From contig OZ035961.1 in assembly GCA_964034945.1 (NCBI GenBank), positions 91,345,491 through 91,409,490 on the forward strand: a stretch of DNA of 64,000 nt. Direction: 5' to 3'. The notes below the pieces were generated by a model that made no database searches, had not been told where the DNA came from, and saw only the letters and a program-made list of their open reading frames with translations. The translations under genes were made by a program, and so were the position numbers. This DNA comes from Chrysopilus asiliformis. Taxonomy: Eukaryota > Arthropoda > Insecta > Diptera > Rhagionidae. Of the stretch, positions 54,494 to 64,000 are shown piece by piece (the first letter of the stretch is position 1; every line of letters starts with the position of its first letter).

Positions 54494-57400
54494 CGTCTGT
54501 CTGTCTGTCCGTCTGTCCGTCTGTCCGTCTGTCCGTCCGTCTGTGGCGCGGATTTCGGGTGCACGGATTGAGCTACAGACTTGAAATTTTGCGTAAGTCC
54601 GTTTTTCGTAAAATGCGAGGCTAAGTTCGTTAATGGGCAAAAATGGACCATTAGGGGGGGGGGGGGGGGGGGGTACCCCCATACGAACGAAAACGATTTT
54701 TGCTAATATCTCAAAAACGGTGCAACTTATCAAAAAAGTCCAAGAACAAAAGTTATTCAGGATATTTTTCTACATAAAACTCCCATACATTAAAATCCGA
54801 TTGGAACAAATTTTAAAAAATCTTATTGGAAAGTTTGACTTCATAGTGGAATTTTGATAAAACTGTTCGCCATTCACTTAAATCACTATACGGGTTTTCA
54901 ATAATTGCCAGATTGGCAATTATAGCTTTTGTTATGTTTTTCTTTTCATAACTATTTGTGAATGAAAAAAAATATTATAGGATTTTTGAAAGCGTTTTAA
55001 GAATTTTGAAACACTTTATGAAGCTTTTCATGATCCAAATGATTTTCATGGAATTTTTCTTAGCTTCAATGAAAAGAGCACGTATTAAAAGTAATGAAGT
55101 ATTTTCACAGATTTGATGAGCGAAATTTTGGTTGGTGCATCCAGAACGAAATCTTCTGAGTGTGCCAACCATTTGGTATATCTTTTAAAAAAAAATCATT
55201 CATGTTGGCGGAAAATTGCCGTTCCATATTTCTCTCAGTGTAAGAATCTAAAAATATCTTTGAAATAGTTTTAATGAAAGTAATTCCAAAAACGCAATTA
55301 TAGTTTTCTGATCAAAACCTACGACTTTAACTGAAAAATATGGAGAAAAGTATAAAAAACGATGCCTAAATTTTTGAGATGTGTTTCATTATTAATTTAA
55401 CAATTTAATAATCGTCCAAGCTTTACTAATTTCAAAGAATATAACTATAAGCAACAATTTGTATCTGTTTTTGTTTCAAGTTTGTAAAATACACTAAAAA
55501 ATACATGAAAATTGTAAATATCATGATTGTTTTTTGATTGTGTTTTTTTTTATCAAATTCAGTTTTCAAGATAAAGGCAAAAATTTTTTTTTAATCCATT
55601 GCTAGCATTTTTACTGATAAAAATCTTTATTTTGATGATTTTGTATTTTAAATGGTTGAGGTTTTTTTTATACAAATGTTATCCTCAAGTTTTAACATAG
55701 TTGAAACTAAAAATAAAATGTTAAATATTTGTAAATGCATTTCTCATTTGGTTAACATTTAAAATATATTTAATGTATTTATTTCTTAACAATAAAATCT
55801 TTATTAATCTCACGTTAACATTTCAAACAAAACTATAGCATGACTTGGTTGAAAATGACTTGGTTTTCAACGAAATGTGTGCGGAGGAGGACTGGAGAAA
55901 CGCATTACCCTACGAACATTTGCCAGGACCATCGAAATGGGGATTTGCGTTTTCCTTTTTGCCAGGCGGTATGAATTGCCTTAAACTATAGTGAATTTAG
56001 GACACTTTTATTCAAAATATATGCACATTTTTCAGGTAAATTTCACAACACATCGTTGTTAAATTTACATCGGCAGCTTCGCAAGGACTATGGCGATATT
56101 TTGAAATTGCCAGGACAATTCGGTCGACGGGATATTGTAATAACATTTCAGCCAGATAATTTTCAAAAAATTTTCCGAACGGAAGGACTTTGGCCGATTA
56201 GACGCGGCCTCGATACTATTGTATATCATCGAAAGAAAGTTCGACCTGAAGTGTATAAAGATGTTGGTGGTCTCGTTGCAGAGTACGTTTAATTGGAAAA
56301 TGTTTTCTAGAATATAATTTTGATCAATTAATTTTAATAGGCAAGGGGAAAAGTGGGCAGATTTCAGAACCAAAGTCAATCCAGTAATGATGCAACCGAA
56401 AAATGTGAGATTTTATGTCCCAATGATCGATGAAGTTGCAATGGATTTTACTAAAAGGTACTTTAATTTTGATCTTCCATAACTTTAAGAAAACAATTTT
56501 AGATAATTTTAAAAATTACTTCACTGTTTATATTTACCAGAATCACAGAAATTCGCAACTCCGAAACCAAAGAAATGCCATCGAATTTCGAAACAGAACT
56601 GAATCGTTGGGCATTTGAATCCATAGGCGTTATTGCGTTGGATACTCGACTAGGATTGATTAGTGATAACAGCAATCCAAAAACGAAGAAACTTTTCGAG
56701 GCTCTGAAAGTATTCTTCCAACTGATGTACGAGCTCGACATTCTGCCATCGATGTGGAAATATGTGAGCACACCGAAATTTAAACAATATATGGCTGCTA
56801 TGGACACAATGACGGATATTGTCGGAAGTTATGTGCAAGCATCTATCAAACGTCTCGAAGAAAACAAGGATAATAAGGACCCCGATCGTGAAAGCGTTCT
56901 TGAGAAACTACTCAAAGTTGATCCCCATGTGGCACAAATTATGGCCATGGATATGCTTCTAGCTGGCGTGGATACTGTAAGAAAATGCATAAAGAGCTGT
57001 TTTCTTAGAATTTAATGAAAATATCCTTTTAGACCTCATCGACATTTGTATCTGTTCTCTATCACTTGTCGAAAAATCTCGATAAGCAACAAATTCTTCG
57101 GGAAGAATTAATCAAGATTCTTCCAAATAAGGATTCTCCCTTAACGGCCGAAAGCATGAAAAATATGCCCTATCTAAGAGCGTGTATGAAGGAAGCTTCA
57201 CGCATAAATCCCACCGCTATTGGTAACTTCCGCGCAACAGGTCAAAATTTGGTGTTAGGTGGCTATCAAATTCCAAAGGGAGTCGATGTTGCGATGGGAT
57301 CTTGGATACTTCAGCTCGAGAATAGTAATTATCCTGAGGCAAATAAATTCATCCCAGAAAGATGGTTGAAATCTGAAGAGCAACGTGATGGTTGTCCTTC

Positions 57401-57617
57401 TGCCAAATCTGCACATCCTTTTATCTTCCTGCCGTTTGGGTTTGGACCACGAATGTGCATTGGAAGGAGATTTGCTGAACTCGAAGTGGAAGTTCTTATC
57501 TGCCGATTGATAAGAAACTTTGAAGCCAGATGGGAAAATCCGGATCTCAACTTTAAATCGATAACCATTAATGTTCCTGATTCGGAATTAAAATTCAAAT
57601 TTAGTGATGTGGCTTAG
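53291..57617 (+). CDS. Mitochondrial cytochrome P450, CYP12-like
   Basis: A haem mono-oxygenase of the mitochondrial clan, probably fed electrons by adrenodoxin. Exons 53291-53380, 55839-55968, 56036-56282, 56341-56457, 56541-56976, 57033-57617, all GT-AG and in phase, give 534 residues, normal for CYP12. Exon 1 is a basic, Ser/Thr-rich presequence (MLQKLTPSFN...KRFLATQA), typical of import into mitochondria. WRNALPYEHLPGPSKW, FRTEGLWPIRRGLDT and FRTKVNPVMMQPK are hallmarks of the CYP12 group. The I-helix AGVDTTSS crosses the exon 5-6 junction (336-343). ExxR is Glu394-Arg397. PERW is at 448-451. The haem loop PFGFGPRMCIG has Cys482. AATAAA is at 57712-57717. Intron 1 (2.5 kb) contains a Helentron. 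CYP12 enzymes are often linked to detoxification; the substrate here is unknown. Confidence 0.93.
54321..54940 (+). mobile_element. Helentron (DINE-1-like) in P450 intron 1
   Basis: Complete: TTTATACCCGTATGGTGAAA, GTCC/GTCT array (54454-54541), core with a G-run (54653-54673), hairpin ATTGCCAGATTGGCAAT and GTTATGTTTT end. The right subterminal repeat is altered (ATCACTATACGGG), as in the 63751 copy. Confidence 0.8.
54941..55838. other. Rest of P450 intron 1
   Basis: AT-rich, no nested gene seen. It ends with the acceptor CTATAG before exon 2. Confidence 0.4.
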
Positions 57618-57767
57618 TTCATTTCTAGCTATTGCATAGTGTAGAAAATTGTATTTTTTATGAATGACCACTAATTTAATCTTATTTATAAGGTTTTAGG
57701 CTTATTGGTAAAATAAAACAATTTTTCATTCCAAAAAATCTTTTATCTATTTATCGACTGACTGTTA

Positions 57768-58215
57768 GAAACGGAAGGTCCTCTAAGAATAACGCAAATA
57801 TCCTATTCCCCATTCATCAAATTTTAATAACATTGAGTCATCATCAACCCCTGTAACCCAAACTCCTGTAACGCCCTAACGCCAGTCTTCTCAAGGAATA
57901 ATTGCAAAAAGCATCTTTGTGTTATCCTTACAGGACCTTCCGTTTCAAATTTTGAAAATCTAACACCGTATTCGTCATCAGCGAGCCCTAAAACCCCCTA
58001 ATGCAACATTAAAGCCCCTTGTTTATAATTGGCTAATTTATTTAACAAAAAAAAAGCCTTCCCATGAAATTCTTTATGTTAAGCCCTTATAAACAGCTTG
58101 ACCTCTCTTCATTCTGAATAAACATAAAACGTACGGTTAGATTGGATTTTTGATTGTCAATACTTTTCACTCGGGGGTTTTCGGGGTCGCTGATCACGAA
58201 TCTGGTGTTAGACTA
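57768..58215. repeat. Helitron relics in both orientations
   Basis: AACGGAAGGTCCT...AATAACGCAAATATCC (57771) and GTCGCTGATCACGAATCTGG (58187) are in the orientation of the 30082 copy. TTACAGGACCTTCCGTTTCA (57928) is in the other. Ends are lost. Confidence 0.55.
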
Positions 58216-58754
58216 ATTCTAACGGAAAATTTTTAACGGAAAAATAAAGAAAAAACCGTCGAAAGCTTCCAAAAATTAATTGGTTTTAAAAAGTTGGCAG
58301 GCTTTACTTACCTGGAAGTTCCAAACTTCTTGGTTATCAATCACTTTCATAAAACTTTAGATACGTTAATCAACTTCCAATCGCATTAAAAACACTCAAG
58401 AGACACCTGAAAAAGAGAATCAACGAGACTACAATTAAACCAGGGAACAACTCTATAATAGTAATTGTTCTCTGATTAAACTTCCATCGAGCTTTTCTTG
58501 ATAATTTCGAATTTACTTGGCGCCGATGTATTTGTTGAATAATTCATGCTCTTCGTAGACCGTAATTACTTGAAATTGTATGAATAAAAAATGAAATAAA
58601 AATGCAGTCTGCATACAAAACAAAAACATTTATTTTTAGTGATTATTTAATAATCGTACAAAATAATATAAGCTTTTTAGTCTGTGCGTTCGTTTCACTA
58701 TTCGCAATAATCTCCAAAAACACTTCCCCGCCCCTACCTTCAGCTTATAGTAAT
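58216..58754. other. 3' flank of ALDH
   Basis: No gene seen. The likely ALDH poly(A) signal on the minus strand is TTTATT at 58629-58634. Confidence 0.4.
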
Positions 58755-60359
58755 TTATGAATTCTTCTGTGTCACCTTCATTATGACACTCTTGACCTCG
58801 GTGTAATTTTGCAGGGCGTATTCTCCGTTTTCTCGTCCATGACCGGACATTTTGTACCCTCCGAAGGGCGCTTGAGCTGCTAAAACGTTATAAGAATTGA
58901 CCCAAACAGTTCCAGCTCGCAATCCCGAGACAATATAGTTAGCCTTGTCGATGTCCTTTGTGAATACAGCAGCAGCTAGCCCATACTCTGTGTTGTTTGC
59001 ACGCTCAATAACTTCTTCCAGAGATTTAAAGCGGATTAACTGCTGAACAGGCCCAAATATCTCCTCCTGAGCTATCCTCATTTGATCCTGAACGTTGGCG
59101 AAAACCGTCGGTTGAACAAAATATCCAGGCTGATCCACGCGATCTCCTCCTGCTACCAGCGTAGCGCCCTGCTTCTTGCCAGATTCGATAAGGTCCAGAA
59201 TTTTATCCAATTGGGTCTTGTCTACCTGTGGACCTTGTTCTGTGGTTAAATGGAAAGGATTTCCGACAGTTCGTTTCTTGGCACGTTCAGCACTTCTCTC
59301 CACGAATTCATCGTATATCTTGTCTTCGATGAAAGTCCTAGATCCGGCACAGCAGCACTGGCCCATATTGAAGAAAAGCCCAAAATGTGAGGTCTCTACA
59401 GCGTAATCCATGTCTGTGTCTGCCAGGACGATGTTAGGACTCTTTCCGCCCAACTCAAGGGTAACTCTCTTCAGATTGCTGTTGCCACTCGCCTGTTGAA
59501 TTAATTTACCGACTTCCGTAGACCCTGTGAACGCAACTTTGTCCACATCATGATGATTTGCAAGGGCAGCGCCCGCTTGACCATGTCCTGGCAAAACGTT
59601 GATGACTCCCTCGGGAAATCCTGCCTCTTTTGTCAATTGGGCGATGTACAAGGCGGAAAGACTCGTCTGTTCGGCAGGTTTCAGGATGATTGTGTTTCCT
59701 GTGGCCAGCGCAGGACCGAATTTCCACGCTAGCATAAGAATCGGGAAGTTCCAGGGGATAATTTGAGCACAAACTCCCACGGGCTCGTGTCGGGTGTACG
59801 TGAAGAACTCACCGTCCATTGGGATCACTTTGCCGTGATTTTTATCAGCCCAACCAGCGAAGTAGCGGAGATTTTTAATGGACATTGGAACATCAACGTT
59901 GTATGCCATTGCGTACGGTTTCCCGTTGTCCAAAGTCTCCAAACTGGCCAAATAGGTTCTGTCCCGTTCCATCAAATCCGCTAGCCGGTTAAGCAGAACT
60001 CCCCTATTTCGTAGTTATTTTAATTGCCGTTAGTTTATAATTTGGATATAAAACTAAATTTTTGACTAATACCTATCGGAAGCATCCATCCTTCTCCATG
60101 GACTCCCAGTTTTGAAGGCACTACGGGCCGCCTGGACCGCAATATCAACGTCCGCCTTATCAGATTCTTGAATCTCAGCGATGACCTTTTCGGTGGCTGG
60201 GTCAATGGTCTTGAACGTCTTTCCACTCTTACTTTTATGCCATTCGTTGTTGATGAAAATTCCGGTGTACAAAATATCCGGGGAGACGTGGGGATCAGGC
60301 ATCGACGCAAATCTCGCCCCTTGTTGGAGGCGAAAGCCAGACTTCAGTACTCGCAACAT
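58755..60359 (-). CDS. Aldh: Mitochondrial aldehyde dehydrogenase (ALDH2-type)
   Basis: NAD-dependent oxidation of aldehydes such as acetaldehyde or lipid aldehydes to acids, in the mitochondrial matrix. Two minus-strand exons, 60073-60359 and 58755-60003, join in phase through a 69-base GT-AG intron and give 511 residues, close to ALDH2 length. The N-terminus [19 protein letters not shown] is basic and amphipathic, a mitochondrial targeting sequence. Active-site parts: PWNFP with Asn181; FTGSTEVG cofactor loop (about 254-261); LELGGKSP with general base Glu279; and GQCCCAGSR, whose middle Cys313 is the nucleophile. The C-terminal [16 protein letters not shown] oligomer and active-site segment is intact. 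By eye it is one residue shorter than vertebrate ALDH2 near PGHGQAG. It runs divergently from UFC1, with GATA-type motifs upstream. It appears intact and functional. Confidence 0.96.
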
Positions 60360-60479
60360 GACGATTTTTAAGCACGACCAGTTCCTGCAAGAAAACTATT
60401 TCAAATGAGCCAGCAATTACCGTGCAATGAGAGTTTAACCGGTTTCTAAAAAAATCGAAGAAACGACAAAAAAACTGTC

Positions 60480-60545
60480 GTCGCAGATAAACACACTCAC
60501 TTATAAACGGCTTATCGGCCTCGCGTTATCTGCTGGTTATCTTAT
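60480..60545 (-). promoter_or_regulatory. GATA-motif cluster and TATA-like box upstream of ALDH
   Basis: Four GATA sites lie in 60 bases: GATAA at 60486-60490, and inverse sites in CTTATC (60511), GTTATCT (60525) and GGTTATCTT (60535). TTATAAAC at 60501-60508 reads GTTTATAAG toward ALDH, about 145 bp before its ATG. Gut and fat-body GATA factors commonly drive insect detoxification genes. The link here is inference. Confidence 0.4.
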
Positions 60546-60560
60546 TTTCACTCGAAATTG

Positions 60561-60839
60561 CTAAACACTTGAAAAGCGCTTTGTTCTAGGAACAAATTCC
60601 GTAAATAAAATTGAATATAAAACTATAAAGAAACAAAAAATTCCGAAAAATACACAGTTATAGGAAAAAGTGGTGCCCGAGTCAATCCGAAATAAGCTTA
60701 ATCCGTATCTGGATGCAATACGGCTCAATATTGCGAACAATGTCGTGCTGTAAAAAACACTGTCAGTCGAGCGGGATATTCGAGAAAGTTCATCGACAAA
60801 ATCAACAGTTTTTGACGTTTCCCGTGGAAAGCTAGTCAT
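60561..60839 (-). CDS. Hypothetical small membrane protein
   Basis: A 92-codon frame lies between ALDH and UFC1, starting MTSFPRETSKTVDFVDELSR. It has a polar N-terminus and two hydrophobic stretches (about 29-42, weak; about 57-80, strong: CVFFGIFCFFIVLYSILF) before a basic end (PRTKRFSSV). The layout suits a small mitochondrial or ER membrane protein. I recognise no family. It is full length from ATG to stop and lies in otherwise compact gene-flanking DNA. It could also be chance or part of the shared promoter. Confidence 0.35.
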   Translation of the reverse strand: MTSFPRETSKTVDFVDELSRISRSTDSVFYSTTLFAILSRIASRYGLSLFRIDSGTTFSYNCVFFGIFCFFIVLYSILFTEFVPRTKRFSSV

Positions 60840-61138
60840 TTTGCAATAAAAGTACCTTCATTTAAGGGCATCTGGGCGTAAAATAAAACCATAAACATTT
60901 CAGAAACCGCAAATTCAAAACATTTATATTTATGTAAACCATGAACTCACTGACAGTTCTGAAAAATCTCGACTTTGAAGCTTTTGCATGGTAAATTCCG
61001 GTCATTTTGGCATAACCCAGGTATTTTTTGGAATCGAACACGAAGTCAAAGTGGAGAAGTGAAAGTGGGCAGAGAAATTACACTGTTTTCCTGTTTTTAA
61101 TGAGTATTTGAGCCTAGAAAAATTAATTATAGAAGAAT

Positions 61139-61810
61139 ATGGTGGATGAGGGCACTAGGAAAACACTTAGCAACATTCCGTTGTTGAAGACGAAAGCTGG
61201 GCCGAGAGAAAAAGCCGAATGGGTACAGAGATTGAAGGAAGAATATCAGGCTCTAATCAAGGTAAATTCAATATTTTCCAAACAAAATCTATAACCGACT
61301 CCTTTTCAGTATGTGCAAAACAACAAGGACTCGGGCACTGATTGGTTCCGACTGGAGTCCAACAAGGATGGGACAAAGTGGTTTGGCAAATGTTGGTACA
61401 TGCACAACCTGCTGAAATACGAGTTCGACGTGGAATTCGACGTAAGAAAATCTTGTAAACATCTTGACATGCTCTGTAATTTAATGTTTATTAATGATAG
61501 ATTCCTGTAACGTATCCAGCGACTTCCGTAGAAATCGCACTTCCCGAACTGGATGGGAAAACGGCCAAGATGTATCGAGGAGGAAAGATCTGCCTAACGG
61601 ATCATTTCAAACCGTTGTGGGCGAGAAATGTCCCTCGTTTCGGGATAGCTCATGCGATGGCATTGGGGGTATTTTGATATATAGTAAGAAACCACTTGAT
61701 AGGTTTATTTAAATAAACGTTGATTTCAGTTGGCGCCATGGCTAGCAGTTGAGATACCGGACTTGATAGAAAAAGGATTGATCATTTATAAAGATAAATC
61801 TGAAACTTAG
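61139..61810 (+). CDS. Ufc1: UFC1, UFM1-conjugating enzyme (E2)
   Basis: UFC1 accepts UFM1 from UBA5 and passes it with UFL1 to targets, mainly ribosomes at the ER. Four exons (61139-61261, 61310-61441, 61501-61668, 61730-61810), each ending on a codon boundary with GT-AG introns, give 167 residues, exactly the family length. The start follows [20 protein letters not shown]. Diagnostic blocks are [54 protein letters not shown] with the catalytic Cys116 in the family position, [15 protein letters not shown] and [14 protein letters not shown] poly(A) signal lies at 61875-61880. It is divergent from ALDH, with 779 bases between start codons, so promoter elements may be shared. Confidence 0.97.
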
Positions 61811-61925
61811 ACGAATTTTAGCGTAAATGAACAAAAATCTATATAGAAATGTATATAAAAGTTTATAAAATTAAAATAAATTCTTTATATTTATTGGCAG
61901 TTTTCTTTGAGTGCCTTTTAATAAA

Positions 61926-61951
61926 CATAAAAGCTATAATTGCCAATCTGG
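61926..61951 (-). repeat. Helentron tail remnant
   Basis: AAACATAAAAGCTATAATTG then CCAATCTGG matches only the terminal hairpin end of the DINE-1-like family, just downstream of UFC1. Confidence 0.5.
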
Positions 61952-61988
61952 TAAAAAAAATTCGAAATTTTCAGATATTAATGCCAAT

Positions 61989-62831
61989 CACCTCTATTCT
62001 TGAATACGGCGTTACGTTTATTTGCTCGATTAGTGTTCGATCGTGAGCAATCGGTATTCTTGAATACGCAGTATCTATCAACGTTCGATTTGGAATAACG
62101 CATTGCAACGCATTCGATTATTGTTATTCTTGAATACGCCGGGAGCACTTTTTTGAGGTTAAATCACTCACTTCAAATTTCTCGCGTTTCATTTACGTTT
62201 GAATTCGGTGTTTACAAAAATGTAAGGTAAATATATTGTATGTTTAAATGAAAGATTTTAACAGTGATTTCTTAAAATAGGAGTGCAAAGAAAAACACAC
62301 TAGAAGCAATGACCAATTCGCATATTTAATTTCAAAAATGAAAAACAATCCGGACATTGCCAAGGGATATACGAGGAAGTCGCCGATAGAGATGAATTTA
62401 TTGTGGGAGGAAATTCAATATATGCGACCGGAACCGGAAATCTTTTTTGAATCTACAAAATTGCAAATAAAAATCTATGAGATTCCCAGTATTTGTATGC
62501 ACTTACGCTTCATCGGTTAAACTCATCAAATCTGAAGAGTGTCTTAGAAAATTTCTTTGTTGGGGTAACGAGTTCAACTCCTCTTGCCTTAATAAATGAT
62601 ACATCAGCATAAAATCCATGGCTACTGAAACAAATCACTGCAAACACTTCACTTTTATTCAAATTTAAGAACAAACAATAAAATCAGCTGATGTTTGACA
62701 GCGCGTTGCCAAGCGATATTTTATGTACCAAACGCGAAGCACCCGCCGTATTCCAGAATACCAATTGCGTAGCGAATCGAATCGAGCACGTTAGATTTTT
62801 GCTCCTAACGCCGTTTTCAAGAATAGAGGTG
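61989..62831 (+). mobile_element. Harbinger-like non-autonomous element, 843 bp
   Basis: The inverted ends CACCTCTATTCTTGAATACG and (inverse) CACCTCTATTCTTGAAAACG are followed by GGCGTTA. AAT occurs just outside both ends (61986-61988, 62832-62834), a possible 3-bp duplication. Subterminal regions repeat ATTCTTGAATACG and inverse forms. It encodes part of a Myb/SANT-like DNA-binding protein, as the second gene of PIF/Harbinger elements does. No nuclease frame remains. Confidence 0.6.
62281..62520 (+). pseudogene. Myb/SANT-like (zeste-type) DNA-binding fragment
   Basis: The frame follows an acceptor-like TTAAAATAG and reads RSNDQFAYLISKMKNNPDIA, then KGYTRKSPIEMNLLWEEI, then degenerates into FFESTKLQIKIYEIPS and stops. 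The first part matches the trihelix/Myb-like domain of regulatory protein zeste and Harbinger-associated proteins (acidic-aromatic helix, NPxxAKG). About 79 codons; truncated. Confidence 0.5.
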
Positions 62832-63437
62832 AATATCTCGAGAACGAATAAAGATAACGGCTAACTGTAAAAAGGAGATTGTGGGGACTATTGCTACCTT
62901 TAATTTATCTCATGTCACTACAAAAAACAGCTAGTTTTAAAGAAAATCGCCAAAAAAAATATTTTTGGTTTTTGATGATTTACTCCGAAACTAAGAATTT
63001 TTCGATAGTCTTATGTATGACCAATGTTGAAGATAATCAAATTTTCTACACTTTTCTCTTGCACTAGAATTCTATATCTCGAACCGTTGTCGAGATACAC
63101 CGGAGTTAGCACAAATCTTAGATTTGAAAACGCAAAAAAACTAAATCATGGTATATCTCGATAACGGTTTGAGATACGGTTAAAGGTACAATTGTAGAAA
63201 ATTTTATTGTCTTCAGCTTTGGTCATAAATAAGATTATCGGACAACTTGTAGTTTCCGAGGAAATTACGAAAAACCAAAATTAGCAAAAAGATTTTTTTT
63301 GTTTTAGTTTTGGGCCATTTCCTTGAAAACTAACAGTTTTTTCGTAGTGACATGTAAGAAGTAAATTAAAGGTAATAATAGTCCCCAAAATTTCCTTTTT
63401 ACAGATAGCCTTTATCTTTATTCGTTCTCAAGATATT
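62832..63437. repeat. Large foldback element, about 606 bp
   Basis: The left AATATCTCGAGAACGAATAA...GTAAAAAGGAGATT...GGGGACTATTGCTACC matches the inverted right side AATATCTTGAGAACGAATAA...GGGGACTATTATTACC. Arms exceed 250 bp with mismatches. The centre has ATCTCGATAACGGTTTGAGA words like those at 45050. It starts at the base after the Harbinger-like element. Confidence 0.65.
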
Positions 63438-63750
63438 GACATTAATATCAGAAACTTTTGGTTTTTTAAGTTTTTTTAAAAACTTACGGATTTGTTTTGT
63501 AAAAAACCGGAACGGAAAATTAAAGACGGTTTTTAGAAATTTGCACATTCGTCATCATGACACAGTAATTTCTTAATGGATAATCCCTATGAATATAATA
63601 AATAGAAATTCAGAAACCATTCCTACCTTTTTCGTTTTGAAGATTTGTAAAAAGGAGTAAAATGGAGATTGTGGGAAGCCGATGGTGTCTTTAAAATCGA
63701 GCTATTTTAGTTCAAATTTAGAAAATAAATTTAGTTTAAATTTAGAAAAG
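63438..63750. other. AT-rich DNA, nothing recognised
   Basis: No coding signal or repeat end identified between the foldback and the last Helentron. Confidence 0.35.
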
Positions 63751-64000
63751 AAACATAAAAGCTATATTTGCCAATCTGGCAATTATTGAAAACCCGTATG
63801 GTGATATGGCATTGTTCGAAGTTTAAGTGAACGGCGAACAGTTGTATAAAAATTCCACTTTGAAGTCAAACTTTTCAATAAGATTTTTCACAATTTATTC
63901 CAATCGGATTTTGATGTATGGGAGTTTTATGTGGAATCAGATCCTAAATAACTTTTGTTCTCGCTCTTTTTTGATAAGATGCACCGTTTTTGAGATATTC
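63751..64000 (-). mobile_element. Helentron (DINE-1-like) copy, cut by window end
   Basis: Inverse orientation: AAACATAAAAGCTATATTTG, hairpin TTGCCAATCTGGCAA, altered subterminal repeat (CCCGTATGGTGATATGGC), then core to the window end. It shares the CGAACAG...CACTTAAA variant with the 54321 copy, so these two belong to one subfamily. Confidence 0.78.

Noticed and set aside
59176..59984. Plus-strand frames within the ALDH gene
   Set aside because: Antisense shadows of the ALDH reading frame.
62560..62590. GAGTTCAACTCCTC, reminiscent of a tRNA T-loop
   Set aside because: No matching acceptor, D or anticodon stems can be drawn around it; no tRNA gene was found anywhere by eye.

Overview
The window is eukaryotic, almost certainly insect nuclear DNA. 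Genes are split by short GT-AG introns, codon third positions are AT-rich, and most of the 64 kb is intergenic or intronic DNA full of decayed transposons. A CYP12-like mitochondrial P450, rosa-type DD41D mariner elements and a Helentron family built like Drosophila DINE-1 point to Diptera or a near relative. This is inference, and the species is not identifiable from the sequence alone.

Layout. Positions 1-27,000 hold no convincing host gene. They contain terminal-inverted-repeat elements, foldbacks, Helentron copies, three decayed DD41D mariners, a piggyBac-like MITE and a hAT element with a perfect 8-bp target duplication. Positions 27,093-28,197 (minus) encode a Tctex1-domain dynein light chain. 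Positions 32,072-36,568 (plus) encode the Mos kinase in at least five exons; its first intron carries an intact intronless gene on the same strand for a predicted secreted or membrane-anchored cysteine-containing protein, and a later intron carries a Helitron. Positions 40,377-50,490 (minus) encode tafazzin in five coding exons; the first coding exon lies about 9 kb upstream of the second, across a transposon-filled intron.

Positions 53,291-57,617 (plus) encode the P450 in six exons. Positions 58,755-60,359 (minus) encode a mitochondrial aldehyde dehydrogenase in two exons. Positions 61,139-61,810 (plus) encode UFC1, the UFM1-conjugating enzyme, in four exons. ALDH and UFC1 are divergent, with 779 bp between their start codons; that gap holds a GATA-motif cluster and a small uncharacterised membrane-protein frame. 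A Harbinger-like relic with a Myb/SANT-like domain and a large foldback close the window.

How the genes relate: no operon-like or clustered pathway is visible. Tafazzin (cardiolipin remodelling), the P450 and ALDH all act in mitochondria by family knowledge, but their proximity is probably coincidental. The most interesting points are the gene nested in Mos, a roughly 150-residue insertion in the Mos C-lobe carrying LTPxK repeats, and a dense record of nested insertions whose order can be read from target duplications.
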